Shown here: positions 12,098-22,735 of the stretch, one piece after another
How the letters are laid out: every line of letters starts with the position of its first letter
Numbering within the stretch: position 1 is the first letter of the stretch
NCBI GenBank assembly: GCA_015680685.1
Contig: MNCI01005348.1
Span: forward strand, 264,745-328,744
Length of the DNA stretch: 64,000 bases
Direction of reading: 5' to 3'
Origin: Gnetum montanum
Lineage: Eukaryota > Streptophyta > Gnetopsida > Gnetales > Gnetaceae
Notes under the pieces: model-generated
What the model saw: only the letters and a program-made list of their open reading frames with translations
Told to the model about the DNA's origin: nothing
The model's database searches: none
Position numbers and translations under genes: made by a program

Positions 12098-12237
12098 CTG
12101 TGCAGAGCCTTCTTCCACGTTGGGATCTTGGCTTGGGGGAGATGCTGGAGAAGCCCTTCACTCTCCTCCATGAACGTCAGATATGCTTGCCTCTTTCCCT
12201 TTCCCCAGCTTGCCTTTCCTCTACCTTTCCCCTCCAT

Positions 12238-12917
12238 TCTTGGCCTTGCTCATGCTGATGCTGACGCTAACGCCTTGGCTCACGCTATTGTTAGACTTCT
12301 AGGAACTCACGCTAGTAGAAATGAGGCCTTCTACTCCAAAAATTCCCTTTTCTATCCCTTCTAGTGTTCTCAATTTAATTTAATTTAATTTAATTCAATT
12401 TATTGCCTTTTAATTTATTTCCTCTTTTTATTCTAATTTAACTCTACCATGTTTACATGTCATTGTTTATTACATCTTTACCTTGTGCTTGGCCAATTTT
12501 CCTTACTATTCCAGCCTTTGGAGATGAAGTCCAAAAAATAAAATTCTTATGGAGAAGAGGAAAAAAGTGTAGAAAATCAACAACAAAAATATATATGAAT
12601 ATATATCAACATTTGGAAATACGTAATGATGCAAGTAAAATTCTTAAAACTTTAAAATCCCCACGATCTTATTATTCACTCAAAAATTTAAAATTTTAAA
12701 ATTTTAAAATTTAAAATTCAAAAAATTTAAAAATGGTGCATATAATCAATTCAAATGATAAGTCAACATGTGGCCCGATATGGCCTTAAACTGCCAGGAC
12801 TATTGTCGCATCTTCTAATTTTTTCAGTACATAGTTTGATTACCCTATGTTCATTTACACTTTGTAATTCTCTTGCCAAAGGGGTGTCTCTTACTTCACT
12901 CCCATTTTAAATTGGCA
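12238..12917. other. E1 spacer: possible antisense promoter and sense intron end
   Basis: An A/T-only run with TTAAT repeats lies at about 12372-12402, just upstream (minus strand) of the putative first antisense exon, and could be its promoter region. Another AT-only stretch (AAAATTTAAAATTTT-like) lies at 12680-12735. A pyrimidine-rich tract followed by GGCAG ends at 12918, directly before the RT-side coding sequence, and could be the acceptor of the protease-RT intron known in Ogre elements. Both readings are inference. Confidence 0.35.
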
Positions 12918-12929
12918 GGAGTGATAACC

Positions 12930-14480
12930 ATGGCCACCAAGAACATGCTCTCAACATTGTCTCTCAGTGGACCATACGGGGAGGTAGAAAGAGCGATCAA
13001 CCCAGAATCCTTGGATCTAAATCCATCCACCTATATCAATTTGATAGCCTCCACTTAAGAAATATCAGATTGGCCTAAAAATGTGGCTAAAAATCTAGAT
13101 CTAGAAGCTAACAATATCACTGAAGATCCTCTAGTTGAAATCCCCATTACCATGGTCAATGGCGAAGCTAGAACATTTGAAATTAAATGCCTTACTAGAC
13201 TGACAACTCATAGGTGACATCACCCAACTATTAAAAGACAACATGAAAACATTTGTATGGCCATATACTAACATGCCATGATTAGATCCCTAAATCTTCC
13301 AACACAACATTATCCTTGATGAAAGAATTAAACTAGTAAAAAAAAAGCATGAAAGGTTAGACCCAAAGTGGTGTTGGTAGTTCGTGCTAAAATCACAAAG
13401 CTCTACCAAGCCGATTTCATCCGAGCCGTCGATTATTCCGATTGGCTGTCAAACATTGTTGTAGTCCCTAAGAAGAACAGTAGTATACGCATCTACATTG
13501 ACTTTTGTGATCTCAATACAACCACTATAAAGGATGACCTCTTGCTACCTAGCATTGATCAACTTATTGACACAACTGCTGGGCATGCACTATTATCCTT
13601 TATGGATGGATTTTTGGGATACAACTAAATAAGAATCAACCCAGAACATCAACTCAGAACAAATTTCATGACACCTTGGGGCACATTTTGTTATACAATG
13701 ATGCCATTTGGTCTTAAAAATGCGGGTGCTACATATCAGCGAGCAATGACATACATATTTAGTGATTACATGCACAATTTGCTCAATGATTATGTTGACG
13801 ATATTGCGGTCAAATCTAAAACAACTGAACAACATGCAAAAGATCTAGACTTAGTGCTGAAATGTTGTCTGAAATTTTACCTTAGACTCAATCCAAAGAA
13901 ATGTGTTTTTGGCATCAAAATGGGAAAAATCCTTGGTGTCCTAGTCTCCGAAACAAGGATACGAGTAGACCCCAATAATGTTAAAGAAATAACCAATATG
14001 CAACCACCAAGAAACCTCACTGAACTATGTGGACTCCAAGGTAGACTACAATTCATCAGATGCTTTATCAAAAGGCTAACAGATAAGTTGAATCCCATGC
14101 AACATCTATTACGAAAGAATGTACATTTTCAATGGACTCAACAATGCTAGGAAGCATTCAAGAACATAAAATAAGAGTTGGATCAACTACCAACTGTTTA
14201 TCCTCCACAAAGTGATAAACCTTTCTACATCTACCTTGCAACTTCTGATTCCTCAATTGCATCAATGCTTTATTAAAAATGTGAGGATGGAGTTGAAATC
14301 CCTGTATATTACCTGAGCCCTATGAACAATGATACAAAAACGTAGAAAAATCATGCCTTGCCCTCATCTTCTCCTTGAAGAAATGATGGCATTATCTCTT
14401 CCATAATCAAGTTTACATCATTTGCAAGGATAATGTACTCCATGCCATCACTAATAACATCTATGAGACGAATAGGTTAG
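12930..14480 (+). pseudogene. E1 reverse transcriptase and first RNase H
   Basis: This is Ty3/gypsy pol. An N-terminal linker starts at the ATG at 12930. RT homology is clear from about 13200: fingers with WLSNIVVVPKKN near 13445, FMDGFLGYN near 13600, then after one stop TPWGTFCYTMMPFGLKNAGA from 13669. The catalytic YVDD (in NDYVDDI, about 13787-13807) is intact. The thumb/connection follows to 14150 (LCGLQGRLQFIRCFIKRLTD). A frameshift sits in an A-rich run near 13340. The ordinary RNase H after 14150 is broken by several stops (FYIYLATSDSSIASML, VYYLSP). The enzyme once copied element RNA into DNA. Confidence 0.88.
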
Positions 14481-14629
14481 CTAGGTGGAAAGTGATGATA
14501 GCAGAGTATGACTTGCATTATGTAGCTCAATCTTCAACAAAAGTTCAAGCAATAGTCACGCAACTAACTATCTTTCCAATGCACAATCAAGAAATAATAA
14601 ACCCCAAATTCCGAAATAAGAATGTTAAT

Positions 14630-15060
14630 AGTATAGACATCATACATGATAACTATGAGGTAATCCTCTACTTCGATTGAGCTTCAACCTCTTGAGGAGG
14701 AAGTCCTGCAGACATTTTAACATATCCCTCTAGAGAAATCCAACCCTTTGCCTACCACTTAATCTTTCCTTTCACTAATAACATGGCAGAATACAAAGGT
14801 CTTCTTAGAGTCCTTCAAGTAGTGTTAACTTTGGGAATCTCATGCCTTGTAGTTCGAGGGGATTCACAATTAGTCATTAATCAAGTCACTAAGTTTTACA
14901 CATGGAAAGCTCTCCATTTGCAATCGTATTGTGATTTGACCAAAAATTTGATAAGGCAACTAGTAGAAGTGGATATACAACATGTCCCTAGAAGAAAAAA
15001 CACAACTGCCGATGCACTTGCTACACTAGCCTTAAACATGACACCTAAAATTTTCCACAC
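14630..15060 (+). pseudogene. E1 archaeal-type second RNase H (Tat hallmark)
   Basis: After the ordinary RNase H comes a second, distinct RNase H, a feature that marks the Tat lineage. Visible catalytic landmarks are Asp in VILYFD (14660-14678), Glu in NMAEYKGLL (about 14780), Asp in VRGDSQLVINQVTKFYTWK (about 14850) and Asp in TADALATLA (about 15008). The carboxylates are all still readable. Two stops interrupt the first third, just after the first Asp. It would act in removal of RNA from RNA/DNA hybrids. Confidence 0.85.
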
Positions 15061-15205
15061 ATTGCCTAGCTCTATAACAAGTTGTGCCAAACCTATAATT
15101 AACATTTTGGATGAAATGCCTATAGCATCTATTTGTACAACATATGCGATATAATGGTACAATGACATAAAAGAGTACCTTATAAGAGGTGAACCTCCAC
15201 AACAC

Positions 15206-16300
15206 TTGACAAAGGCTCAAAAGGATGACGTGTGGAAATGTTGCTGCAAATATGCATTAATAGGAGACACCTTGTGTCGCAAATGTTATGAAGGCATTCT
15301 GCTAATGTGCATTAGTATCATTGATGGTCAAACAATTATAGAACAAATCCATGAAGGACTTTGTAGAGGGAATATAGCACCCAAAGCAATGGTAACAAAG
15401 ATTAGGTGCTTGGGCTACTACTGGACACACATGGAATACGATTGCATTTCCAAGGTCAGAACGTGTGACATTTGCCAAAGGCATGGTAATCTAATACATG
15501 TGCCACCTAATGAATTATATAGAATTCAAATCACATGGCCATTCCAAAAATGGGGTTTAGACTTAATTGGGCCAATAATGCCATCATCCTTTGTCGGACA
15601 TAGCTTTATTATCATAGCTATTGAATACTTCACAAAATGGGTAGAAGCTATACCCCTTAGGAATACCACATCAAAACACATTTGCACTTTCATAATAGAA
15701 AATATCGTGACTTTTTTTGGTATTCCAATGACCATCGTTACTAACAATGGGCCATAGTTCAGCAGTGCAAGTACTAAAAGCTTTTGTAAAATCCTAGGTA
15801 TTAAAAATGCATTTTCATCACCTTACTACCCATAGAGCAATGATCAAGCGGAGGCTACAAACAAAAATGTCATCACTGTGCTAAAAAAGATGCTAAATTA
15901 GAGCAAGCAACAATGGCATGAACAATTAGTCTACGTGTTGTGGGCGTACCGGACAACAGATCGTACATCTACAGGTAAAACTCCATATAGCTTTGTATAC
16001 GGATTTGAAGCTCTTTTGCCTTTAGAATTATAGGTTTCCTCATTGTGGATAGCCCTTTTGGGCCTCCTTGATGAAAGTCAAAATAATGAACTACGCATTG
16101 CTGACCTTGATTCAATAGAAGAAGAACATGTGTCAACGCTTGATAAAATAGAATGGTACTAGAAACAACAGAGGTAAAGGTACAAACACGATCTCCATAA
16201 AGACCCAATCAAAGAAGGAGATCTAGTCCTTAAGGCCACCCATGAACATCCAGACATATTCTCAGTCAACTGGGAAGGGCCTTAGTCACCAAGACATACC
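15206..16300 (+). pseudogene. E1 integrase
   Basis: The order is a zinc-binding HHCC region (QIHEGLCRG ... TCDICQRHG, about 15345-15485), then the catalytic core. The first Asp is in WGLDLIGPI (about 15553). The second catalytic Asp is replaced: TNNGP at about 15740 where the family has TDNGP. The Glu is readable in NDQAEATNKN (about 15840). A stop follows NNGP at 15755-15757 and others occur later. The C-terminal part (WAYRTTDRTSTGKTPY near 15940, then EGDLVLK near 16215) continues to about 16300. The D-to-N change plus stops make it inactive. Confidence 0.85.
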
Positions 16301-17973
16301 ATAATGGAGCATTCAAACTGGCTAACATAGACGGGAACAAGTCTGCTAATCCTACAAATCATTCATACCTGAAATGGTACCATGTCTGATAAACTTGAGA
16401 TACGTAAAAGTCTTGGCATCATGACTTAAAATTGATACCACAGAAAGGTCCTGACATCATGAATTAAAATTGATACCACAAAAAATTCTTGGCATCACAA
16501 CTTAAAACTAAAACCATAGATTGTCCTCGAGTCATGATGATAAACTGACATCATAGAGCTCGATCTAGTATGACACTAAACTGCTACATTTGTCTGCCAT
16601 GATGTGAAACTAGCATCTAGAGTCCACTAAGACTATAAATTGGTTTGCCTTTTCATAGTCTGCTATAACTATAAACTAGCAGCACACCATCTGCTATGAC
16701 ACTAAACTAGTGTTGTCCAAGGGGTTATGACATGAAACTAACCCACAATAGCCTGCTAAGACTTTAAACTGGTGACATCATCGATGACCAGGAAAAACTT
16801 GAAAAGAAGTGTTGCTGCAATTGGCTGTGCCTGTTTCACAAAGACTTCATGCATAATTCATCCCATGGATCCTGATGAGGTTGATGCTGTTCATGATTTT
16901 GTCTACTTTGAAATTGCACATGGTAGCTCCATCTCCTTGGCTATTCTCAAGTTTAAAGTGATTAGTTAACCATTTCAATTGTGTTTTTTCTTGTCTTTTT
17001 GGAGTTTTGTTTGCAGGATGACACGCTTGAGGCATTCATGCATAGATGCACTTCATCATAACGATAGGGCATCACATTTTCCCTGATGCACATAACTAGA
17101 TTAATCAAGCCATTCATAAGTACATTCTCGACTCCTAATGCATTCTCTATTTCCAATCATGTTCCCCTTACCCTATTCAAAATACACCCCCTTGATGCAC
17201 ATCCAAAAAAATCCTTGGTACACTATTACACACTGTGACTCTTTAAGTAGTTGCAATGTAGAATACAATACATGGTACATGATGCAAAATGCAAACACTT
17301 GAGCACAAGCATAGCACTGAAAGCAAGCTCTTTCAAAAAGACCAAATAGAAAACATCAAAAAGAAAGAAAAAAAACAAAAGGAAACAAAAAGAAAAGAAG
17401 AAGAAAAAAAGAACAATAGGGTCAAAGAGAAAAATACATAGAAAAGGTCTTCATGACCCCATTAGCATTATAAACCAAAGACTATTGGCTATTCTCATAC
17501 AAGCCCTAGGCGAGAAGGCAATTGTCTTTGAAAATAGTTACACTCATGTCTCAAAGAGATCATGTTGCACATCATCGTGTGGCTTTGGTTGTTTACAACG
17601 GGCCCCGTACACACTCTATAAGAGTCCTATTTCTCCAAAGAATGCACAACCTTCATACCTTTGCTCCAAGTTTGCTAAAAATCGGCTATTGACAAAGACC
17701 AAAGATATAGCCCATTCCCATGAGAGAATTCCTATCACACAATCCCAATAGTAATCATATCCCTTGATACACCCTTGATTTCCCCAGATACAATCATATC
17801 CCGTTGCATCTTGAACTGCATTCCCCCAATCCCATGTACTTTTGAACACGGTGCGATGACGTCCAGGCAAGGGCCAATGGATAATGCTTCGTACTTGGTT
17901 GTTCATGGTGTTTGCACTTCTTTTTTGATGCCTCTCGGGTGGATTCCTCTAGATGTCAACAACGAGGGGGCAA
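16301..17973 (+). other. E1 3' UTR with minisatellite remnant and short purine tract
   Basis: From about 16395 to 16775 there are decayed tandem units with the ATGACnnTAAACT core seen at 6136-6296. A purine-rich, A-heavy run occupies about 17325-17440. Directly before the 3' LTR, GAGGGGG followed by CAA (17964-17973) fits the polypurine tract that primes plus-strand synthesis. Small open frames occur but resemble no protein I know. Confidence 0.6.
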
Positions 17974-19756
17974 TGAAACACCACTAATTTCGACCTAGCA
18001 CTTTGAAAATGACTCAAGCCATTTCAAGCATCTGGGAGGCAAAATTTGACTAAGGCATTCAACTCATGGTAGCTTGCGTTGGTCACTCACATTGGCTTTC
18101 TTGACAAGTCATGCTGGAAATTGCAAATTTTCACACTCACGCTATAGGTCACGCTGTGGTCACACTGCAGCATGAGTCCAGGGTGACCAACACTTGAAGC
18201 CTCCAAATCAAGTAAAAAATGGTCAAAATCTGAGAGTGTAAGCCATCCCCAGAGGCCACTGATATCCATTCGAAGTTTCAACATTCGAAAATTCAAATTT
18301 GGAGATAGACTATTCACACTTCCACACACACACTGCAGGTCACACGATATGGCATGTTGTGGTCATGCTACAGTGTGAGTCCAGCGTGACCAACTTTGGA
18401 AACCTTAAAACAAACTTAGAATGACTAATTATCAAGGTGAAACTCTTCCTTATTATTGAAAACTTCATATTTTATCCTCAGAATTCTAGATTTCAGCTCA
18501 AAATTGCAAGTTTTTGGGGTCACACTGTAGGTCACGCTGTGGTCACACTACAGCATGAGTCCAACATGACTTGCCATAAATAGTTCAAAATCAATAATTT
18601 TCAAATTCAGATTCTAACTCTCAAGATCAACCATAGCTAGACATTTGATGCACTTAGGATTCAAGCTTCAAAATTCAAAATTTAGTGAAAAATTGCAAGT
18701 CTTTGATCACTCATGTTGAGGTCATGCTGAAGTCACGCTGTAGCGTGAGTGTAACATACACACGCTGAATAGATGCTAAGACATGCTATGACAAAATCAA
18801 CTCCCACTGGAGGTCCTGCATAGGTAGAGATACCTCAAATAGCCATGGAACCATTCGAATTGACACAATGTAGCAGTCAATTTAGAGATATAGAAGTTTC
18901 AAGTGAGCCAGAGTCAATTTCTCTTGTTGTACATTGTCATTCCATTGTAAATTTTCACTTGTGGGCCTTGTCAGGCCCTCATGGTCCAAATTGTATGTTC
19001 TTTCATGGGCTTGAGTAAGCCACATGTTGTAAGATATGATGAACTTGGTCAAGAACATAGCTTGCCCATGCAAGTCCAACTCACACACAGCTGTCCATTG
19101 GACACATGTCACTTGATCCACTTTCCTCTCATCTCCTAGCAATTGATTCCATTCATGAATTCTATGTCCAAGCCCGGCCCAACCCTATAAATACCATGTC
19201 AATTCACATAAATGTGGTTGGCAATTTTGGACATTGGAAATTCTGAGCACATACAACTTAGGAAACTCTGACCAGCAATCCTTGGGCGCTTGGCACACTT
19301 GACTCCTAGCATCCAAGCATTTCTAAAATGCATCACATCATATTACCCTAGGGCTTGACATTTGACTTTCCATCCACATGTGTAGCTACACTTTGATCGG
19401 TGCACATCTTCTTAAGAAATACAATATAGTTCATTTCTACTAGCCATTATATTGTTTACTATGTTTTACATTTAGCTTATGTTCTGTTTGCAATAATAGT
19501 TCTGCATATGTTTCTATTTATATTTCATGTGCACTATTTATGTTTCAACATCAGTTATGATAACCCTAGCATAGGCCATAGTTTATGATTGGGGAAGTCC
19601 TTGGTTGATTTGCGTGTAGACTATCCAAGGCCCTCTACCTTCGTTTTCTTTTCCAGCTTGCCCTCAGGCAAAGATAGGGTCAGCTGTGTCTACCCGACGA
19701 TCTTTCAGTGTTTTTTTTTCCCTTCCAACCTTACACCGACGATTTAGGTCAGTACA
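17974..19756 (+). repeat. E1 3' LTR
   Basis: It starts TGAAACACC and ends CAGTACA, followed by TCTAG. It is full length relative to the 5' LTR and has its TATA box at 19186-19193. It shares with the 5' LTR an open minus-strand frame (18882-19142), which may only reflect sequence identity. Confidence 0.9.
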
Positions 19757-20590
19757 TCTAGTAACTCCAACTAGGTTTTAGTGATTTTGTTTTGGAAATT
19801 AAAGATCTCTGGAAGTATTTTTCTGATTTTCACTAGTTAGTTCAACACCTCCTAGTATTAGGGTGCACTAGGCCAACCCCTTTCTACTCCTATAGAATCT
19901 TGAACATCTTTTAGGGCAACAATGTCTAGTACTATTGTTGTAGTAGTATTTGAGGTTGTGGCCATCCTATTGCCCAACACTTCTATTGCTATCTCTTATT
20001 CATGGTGTTTCATCATTAGGACAATTACCCCCTCATCTTCCTCTAGGCACACTAAGAAAGTTACAGAATTTCTAGAGATTTTAGGGAACTCTTATTTAGG
20101 AATTTACATCATAACTTCCTGAGTGCTAAGATTTATTTTCACAAGTAGTTGTGCTTTTTGTGTAGAAAATAACGAGAAAGTCTCCTCTAGCTAGCTGATG
20201 GTTTAGGTAACTTCATTGAGATGGCTCAATGCTAGACAGCAGATCAATGATTCTTCACCACTTGTCAAATCTTGTTCTTATTACAATAGATGCTCAGGAA
20301 AATTTTTAATCTTCTCTATAATTCTGTGCACTTTTAGTATGGTTTCACTAGCACGTGGTGGTGGTGGCTATTCTTCTTCCAATAATATTTTCTATAACTA
20401 CTTCGTCTTCATCATTTTCTACTAAGATGCAATAGGAGCATGGTAGAGTGTGTCATTAGCATAGTGTTTTATGCCCTCCATTTTACAAAGTTTTCTAATG
20501 AGGCATGGAAAGAGAAGTGTCTTCCTTCCTCGCTCATTTTCTTTGAAGCACATTTTAGTGTCTAGGTAGATGACCTAAGGAAGGTTGCTA
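19757..20590. other. right flank of E1, unrecognised
   Basis: It begins with the right TCTAG copy. Plus-strand open frames (19922-20122, 20216-20425) show no domain I recognise. The minus strand shows acidic pieces continuing the gag-like remnant at 20597-21330, with stops. Nothing else is supported. Confidence 0.35.
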
Positions 20591-20596
20591 GGAAGT

Positions 20597-21340
20597 TTAA
20601 TACTTAGTCCAACACTTACATGGGTGGAGAGATTGTAACTTGCTAAGCCTCATCATGGGTTTCAAATGATAGGCTACTATCTTGAAGTATGCACACTCCA
20701 CCTTGGTTAGTGTGTTGTACTCTTTCTGGTCCACCCCATAGCAATGTTGGACCCACTCTTTCTTATCTTTGAGGTCTACTTGGATAGAGATCTTCACTAA
20801 TGTTTTCCCCATATTAAGTAAGCTAAGGGCCTCTACAATGGCTTCAGCCAATTAGAAGATGGTAATATCTTTGATTTTGGCCATTGTGTCTCGTTGCTAG
20901 TTGCTCTAGAATAGGTAACTCACCCCCTATATCATTCTCCACTTTATGAGAGAATGGGTTGCATGAGAGACCCCTACAGTTGCATGTGAACTTTCTCAAG
21001 CACTAGTTGCAAGAAGGATCTAAAGTTGAGTTCTTGAAGATCTAAATACTAGACCTCCTTGGTTTGAATATTCTCAAGGTAGGGCTTTGTTAATGTGACC
21101 TCCGAATTGGGTCTTGGCCTTTATGCCACATCTTGCCTTAATTGGCCAATTTTGGTAGTGGCAATCTACTAAATAGATTCTACTTTGGGATCCTCTAGAA
21201 GAGGTCCCATCATGTGAGTTTTGACCTTTTGTTCTTATGACTATTATGACTATTGCTAGTCCCTTCCTCCTTATGGTCTCTTTTCCCTCGGTTATGATGG
21301 TCCTCCTGCCAGGACTCCCCTTTTTGGTGCCATCTATAAT
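20597..21340 (-). pseudogene. minus-strand gag-like remnant
   Basis: On the minus strand a broken frame runs from about 21330 (basic, rich in Lys/Arg/Ser) into an 84-codon open piece starting MAEAIVEALSLLNMGKTLVK. The ATG of a slightly longer frame (MAKIKDITIF) is at about 20885. Composition and place resemble the start of a retroelement gag, but I do not recognise a family signature. TGGCACCA lies at about 21330-21337 on the minus strand and could be an LTR end plus primer site. Confidence 0.35.
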
Positions 21341-22735
21341 TAGAAGTGTAAAAAGGGATTAGTAATTAATGTGTAGCCCTTAATTCTTTTTATACCCTTC
21401 TCATTTAATTAAGTAACACTTAGGGTGGTATGTAATCATTGCAAATTGATCATTTTATTATTACTTAATTTATTACCTAATAGAGTTTGCTTATGAGTTT
21501 TAACTTGGTGTTAATGAAAATTTTAATATTATTTTAATAGTTAAACCTTTGAAAGTTATAAAAATTTCTAAAAAAATTTCCATCATAGACTAATGATTTG
21601 TGGTCCCCATGATGTAAATCTTACCTCTAGTAGATGGGGGATCAAAAAATGAGGTGAATTAGACAAGTGATGTGGAAGTTATGGAACTTGAAAGGTCTTT
21701 GGGCTCTAAAAAATGGTAAATCCTCCTCTTACATGTTGAGGAAAATGTGAAAAAATTCATGAAGTGTTGATGGCATTTATATATTTTTTATCCTATGTTA
21801 ATGACGATGCATTGATGCATCAGGCTACATCAATGGGGATGTGACAACACAACCATTTGCAAGAATTTTTTCAAAATAAAAAATATTGCAAGAGTTTTTC
21901 CAAAATAAAAGCTAAGTCTTGGGAAGGAGCTTTGAGATGAAATTGAGGTCCAAAGGAAGTTAGAAAATCTCAAAATGATGAAAAATCATGGAAGAGGACA
22001 TGAAATTGGTTTAGAAAAGGAGATTTGGAGAAACTTAAATATGTCAATGAGTGTAAAATTGAATGTTTCTTTTTAGAAAATTATGGAATTAAATGCAAAA
22101 TAACTAAGGAACAATTCTAACAAATCATATTAAAGAGTATGCAAGTGTGTCCTTCCCATAGTAGGCTCATGCCATTAATGCCTTTGCATGCCCTCATACC
22201 TAGGAGTCTGTAGGAACCAAGGATGATTAATGATCATGGATAGTTAAAAATTGAATCCACATAAGGAGTCCTCAAAGAACCATGAAATACAAAAAGAGAG
22301 ATGTTAATTAACCATGATAGGAGGTAGAGAGGTTGTAGATGTCAAGAATTGAATGATGGGAAAGAGAGAGAGTTGTATTGGAATTCTGCATCTTAGTCAC
22401 ATGAAGCCCTTATGGAATGTATGATTAAGGTGACTTGATATTATCCCATCCTTAGTTGGAACCAAGTCCATCCACATTTAGTGACTTTGCATTAGCACAT
22501 TTATACTATTTAACCTCCAAAGTTCATGAATGCTTCCAAAGATTACCCACCATTCCAAATAGAGAAGAAAATAGAAGCAAAACATTATGAAGGATCTTAG
22601 TTAGAGGGGTGCTGCTAAAAGTATATAGAGCTCTATTTGGATATGAAGAGTTGGGTGTTTCTTGTATACTAACTCATAGAAAAACTAACTGATAGGAAGT
22701 TTCCATGTTAATATTAAAACTTACTGTCTAGTGTG
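21340..22735 (-). other. possible minus-strand LTR or spacer
   Basis: This AT-rich stretch lacks coding signal. A TATA-like CTCTATATAC occurs on the minus strand near 22626-22637. It abuts the broken integrase of element G at about 22735. It could be an LTR of an element inserted into G, but no duplicate LTR or target duplication was found. Confidence 0.3.

Larger units (their letters stand above)
6905..12237 (-). pseudogene. antisense multi-exon gene in E1 with FCP1/NIF-like HAD domain
   Basis: This gene runs against the element. My model, 5' to 3' on the minus strand: a short first exon 12237-12098 ending at a donor CAG|GTGAGT; an FCP1-like exon about 10430-9991; an exon 9908-9749; a middle exon partly scrambled by the inverted repeat at 8842-9747 and ending at 8653 (GAGG|GTAAGT); an acidic exon 8544-8289; an exon about 8205-8007; a long coiled-coil exon about 7917-7131; and a last exon 6985-6905 ending in TGA. 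Acceptors such as TTTCAG and TTTGTAG precede the exons. Single stops interrupt several exons. The product is unknown beyond the first domain; downstream parts are acidic, lysine/glutamate-rich and probably coiled coil. Antisense extra ORFs are known for Tat elements. Exon limits are inferred and not tested against RNA. Confidence 0.6.
164..19756 (+). mobile_element. E1: 19.6 kb Tat/Ogre-like Ty3/gypsy LTR retrotransposon
   Basis: This is a structurally complete but coding-dead LTR element. It has two LTRs of about 1.78 kb starting with TG, the 3' copy ending in CA and the 5' copy in TA, flanked by a 5-base TCTAG duplication. Reading order on the plus strand is leader, gag, protease, a 7 kb interval with an antisense gene, RT, RNase H, a second RNase H, integrase, a repeat-rich 3' UTR, a short purine tract and the 3' LTR. 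The extra RNase H, the great length and the antisense ORF are features known for the Tat lineage (Ogre and relatives). Every sense frame carries stops or frameshifts, so the element cannot supply its own proteins. Lineage assignment rests on motifs read by eye. Confidence 0.9.

Noticed and set aside
16772-16969. 66-codon plus-strand frame as an E1 3' gene
   Set aside because: Short, with no family signature, in a repeat-rich 3' UTR, and overlapped by an equally plausible minus-strand frame.
17325-17440. A-rich purine run as the E1 polypurine tract
   Set aside because: It is more than 500 bases from the 3' LTR. The GAGGGGG directly at 17964-17970 is the better candidate.
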